In this document: piece after piece, positions 15,026-15,242 of the stretch | Numbering within the stretch: position 1 is the stretch's first letter | Layout: each line of letters begins with the position of its first letter | NCBI GenBank assembly: GCA_900754075.1 | Contig: CAAEBN010000059.1 | Span: 1 to 15,242 of the forward strand | From: an uncultured Collinsella sp. | Lineage (GTDB): Bacteria > Actinomycetota > Coriobacteriia > Coriobacteriales > Coriobacteriaceae | DNA: 15,242 nucleotides | Direction of reading: 5' to 3' | Made by a program: the position numbers and the translations under genes | Notes under the pieces: model-generated | Told to the model about the DNA's origin: nothing | The model's input: only the letters and a program-made list of their open reading frames with translations | Databases searched by the model: none

Positions 15026-15125
15026 CGCTCGCTCACCCATCCCTTTGGCAGGTGGGATGTGATGGCCATGAGACTTGCGGACACTTTTCTCGCCCATCCA
15101 CGTTCTTGCTTTGCCATTCTCTTTT

Positions 15126-15162
15126 CGGGGCAGACTCCGCGCTGGAGTCTGCCCCGTTTTTT
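15126..15162 (+). terminator. Intrinsic terminator of the pilus operon
   Basis: Perfect 13-bp GC-rich stem, CGGGGCAGACTCC (15126-15138) and its complement (15144-15156), loop GCGCT, followed by six T. The minus-strand side has A instead of T after the stem, so it works only for the plus strand. The left arm resembles the loop GGGGCAGACACC of the repeat at 6707. The 100 bases between the last pilin and this stem hold no gene. Confidence 0.92.
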
Positions 15163-15196
15163 GAGGCTTCGGTAGTTTGTGTGACAAGGGGCTAGC

Positions 15197-15242
15197 CTAG
15201 GCAGCAACGCTCTTCGCTCCCTTCACGCCCTTCTTCCTCGCC
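15197..15242 (-). CDS. Possible 3' end of a convergent gene (14 codons)
   Basis: On the minus strand, one frame entering from the right edge reads ARKKGVKGAKSVAA and then TAG (15199-15197). A Lys/Ala-rich tail like this could be the cytoplasmic end of a membrane protein or the tail of a DNA-binding protein. Another frame also ends nearby (15195-15193), so the call is weak and function cannot be given. Confidence 0.3.
   Translation of the reverse strand, partial: ARKKGVKGAKSVAA

Noticed and set aside
13865..15187. 440-codon minus-strand frame opposite the last pilin
   Set aside because: No ribosome binding site or domain seen, and it runs across the operon terminator; shadow of the pilin frame.

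Overview
The window looks like chromosome from a GC-rich Gram-positive actinomycete of the Coriobacteriia, most like Collinsella. Three things point there: LPxTG-type sortase substrates with SpaA/FctA pilin domains, strongly GC-biased housekeeping codon use, and many small palindromic intergenic repeats. The genus is an inference from style; no rRNA or marker gene is present.

Layout. Bases 1-1104 (minus strand) hold a MATE efflux pump cut by the left edge, with a MerR-type promoter/operator in front. Bases 1421-2458 encode an unusual protein with a probable PD-(D/E)XK (Vsr/DUF559-like) nuclease domain; the gene sits between two direct copies of a 65-bp palindrome. Bases 2692-5056 are a two-gene molybdenum cofactor operon: moaA, then a moaC-mobB fusion. 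Bases 5322-6608 encode an MFS exporter with a long, strongly structured 5' leader. Bases 6825-7646 encode a Cof-type HAD phosphatase. After a 505-bp AT-rich intergenic region, bases 8152-15025 form a pilus/adhesin operon of three sortase substrates: a 1152-residue beta-helix adhesin with two FctA/Spy0128-like domains, then two SpaA-type pilins. A strong terminator follows at 15126-15162. A few codons of a convergent minus-strand gene may lie at the right edge. No sortase gene is in the window.

How the parts work together. MoaA and MoaC convert GTP to cyclic pyranopterin monophosphate, and MobB supports the later guanylylation step, so the operon covers early and late parts of Moco synthesis. 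The three surface proteins carry signal peptides, isopeptide-type domains and C-terminal sorting signals, and should be assembled on the cell wall by sortases encoded elsewhere. The large adhesin has a nine-G tract near its start, where loss or gain of one base gives immediate stops, so it is a strong candidate for on/off phase variation.

Two families of small palindromes fill the gaps between genes. One is a 65-bp element in three copies. The other is a set of hairpins whose stems vary but whose loop keeps GGGACAGG or a close relative. The most interesting signals are the poly-G switch, the loop-conserved hairpin family, the palindrome-bracketed nuclease gene and the structured leader of the MFS gene.
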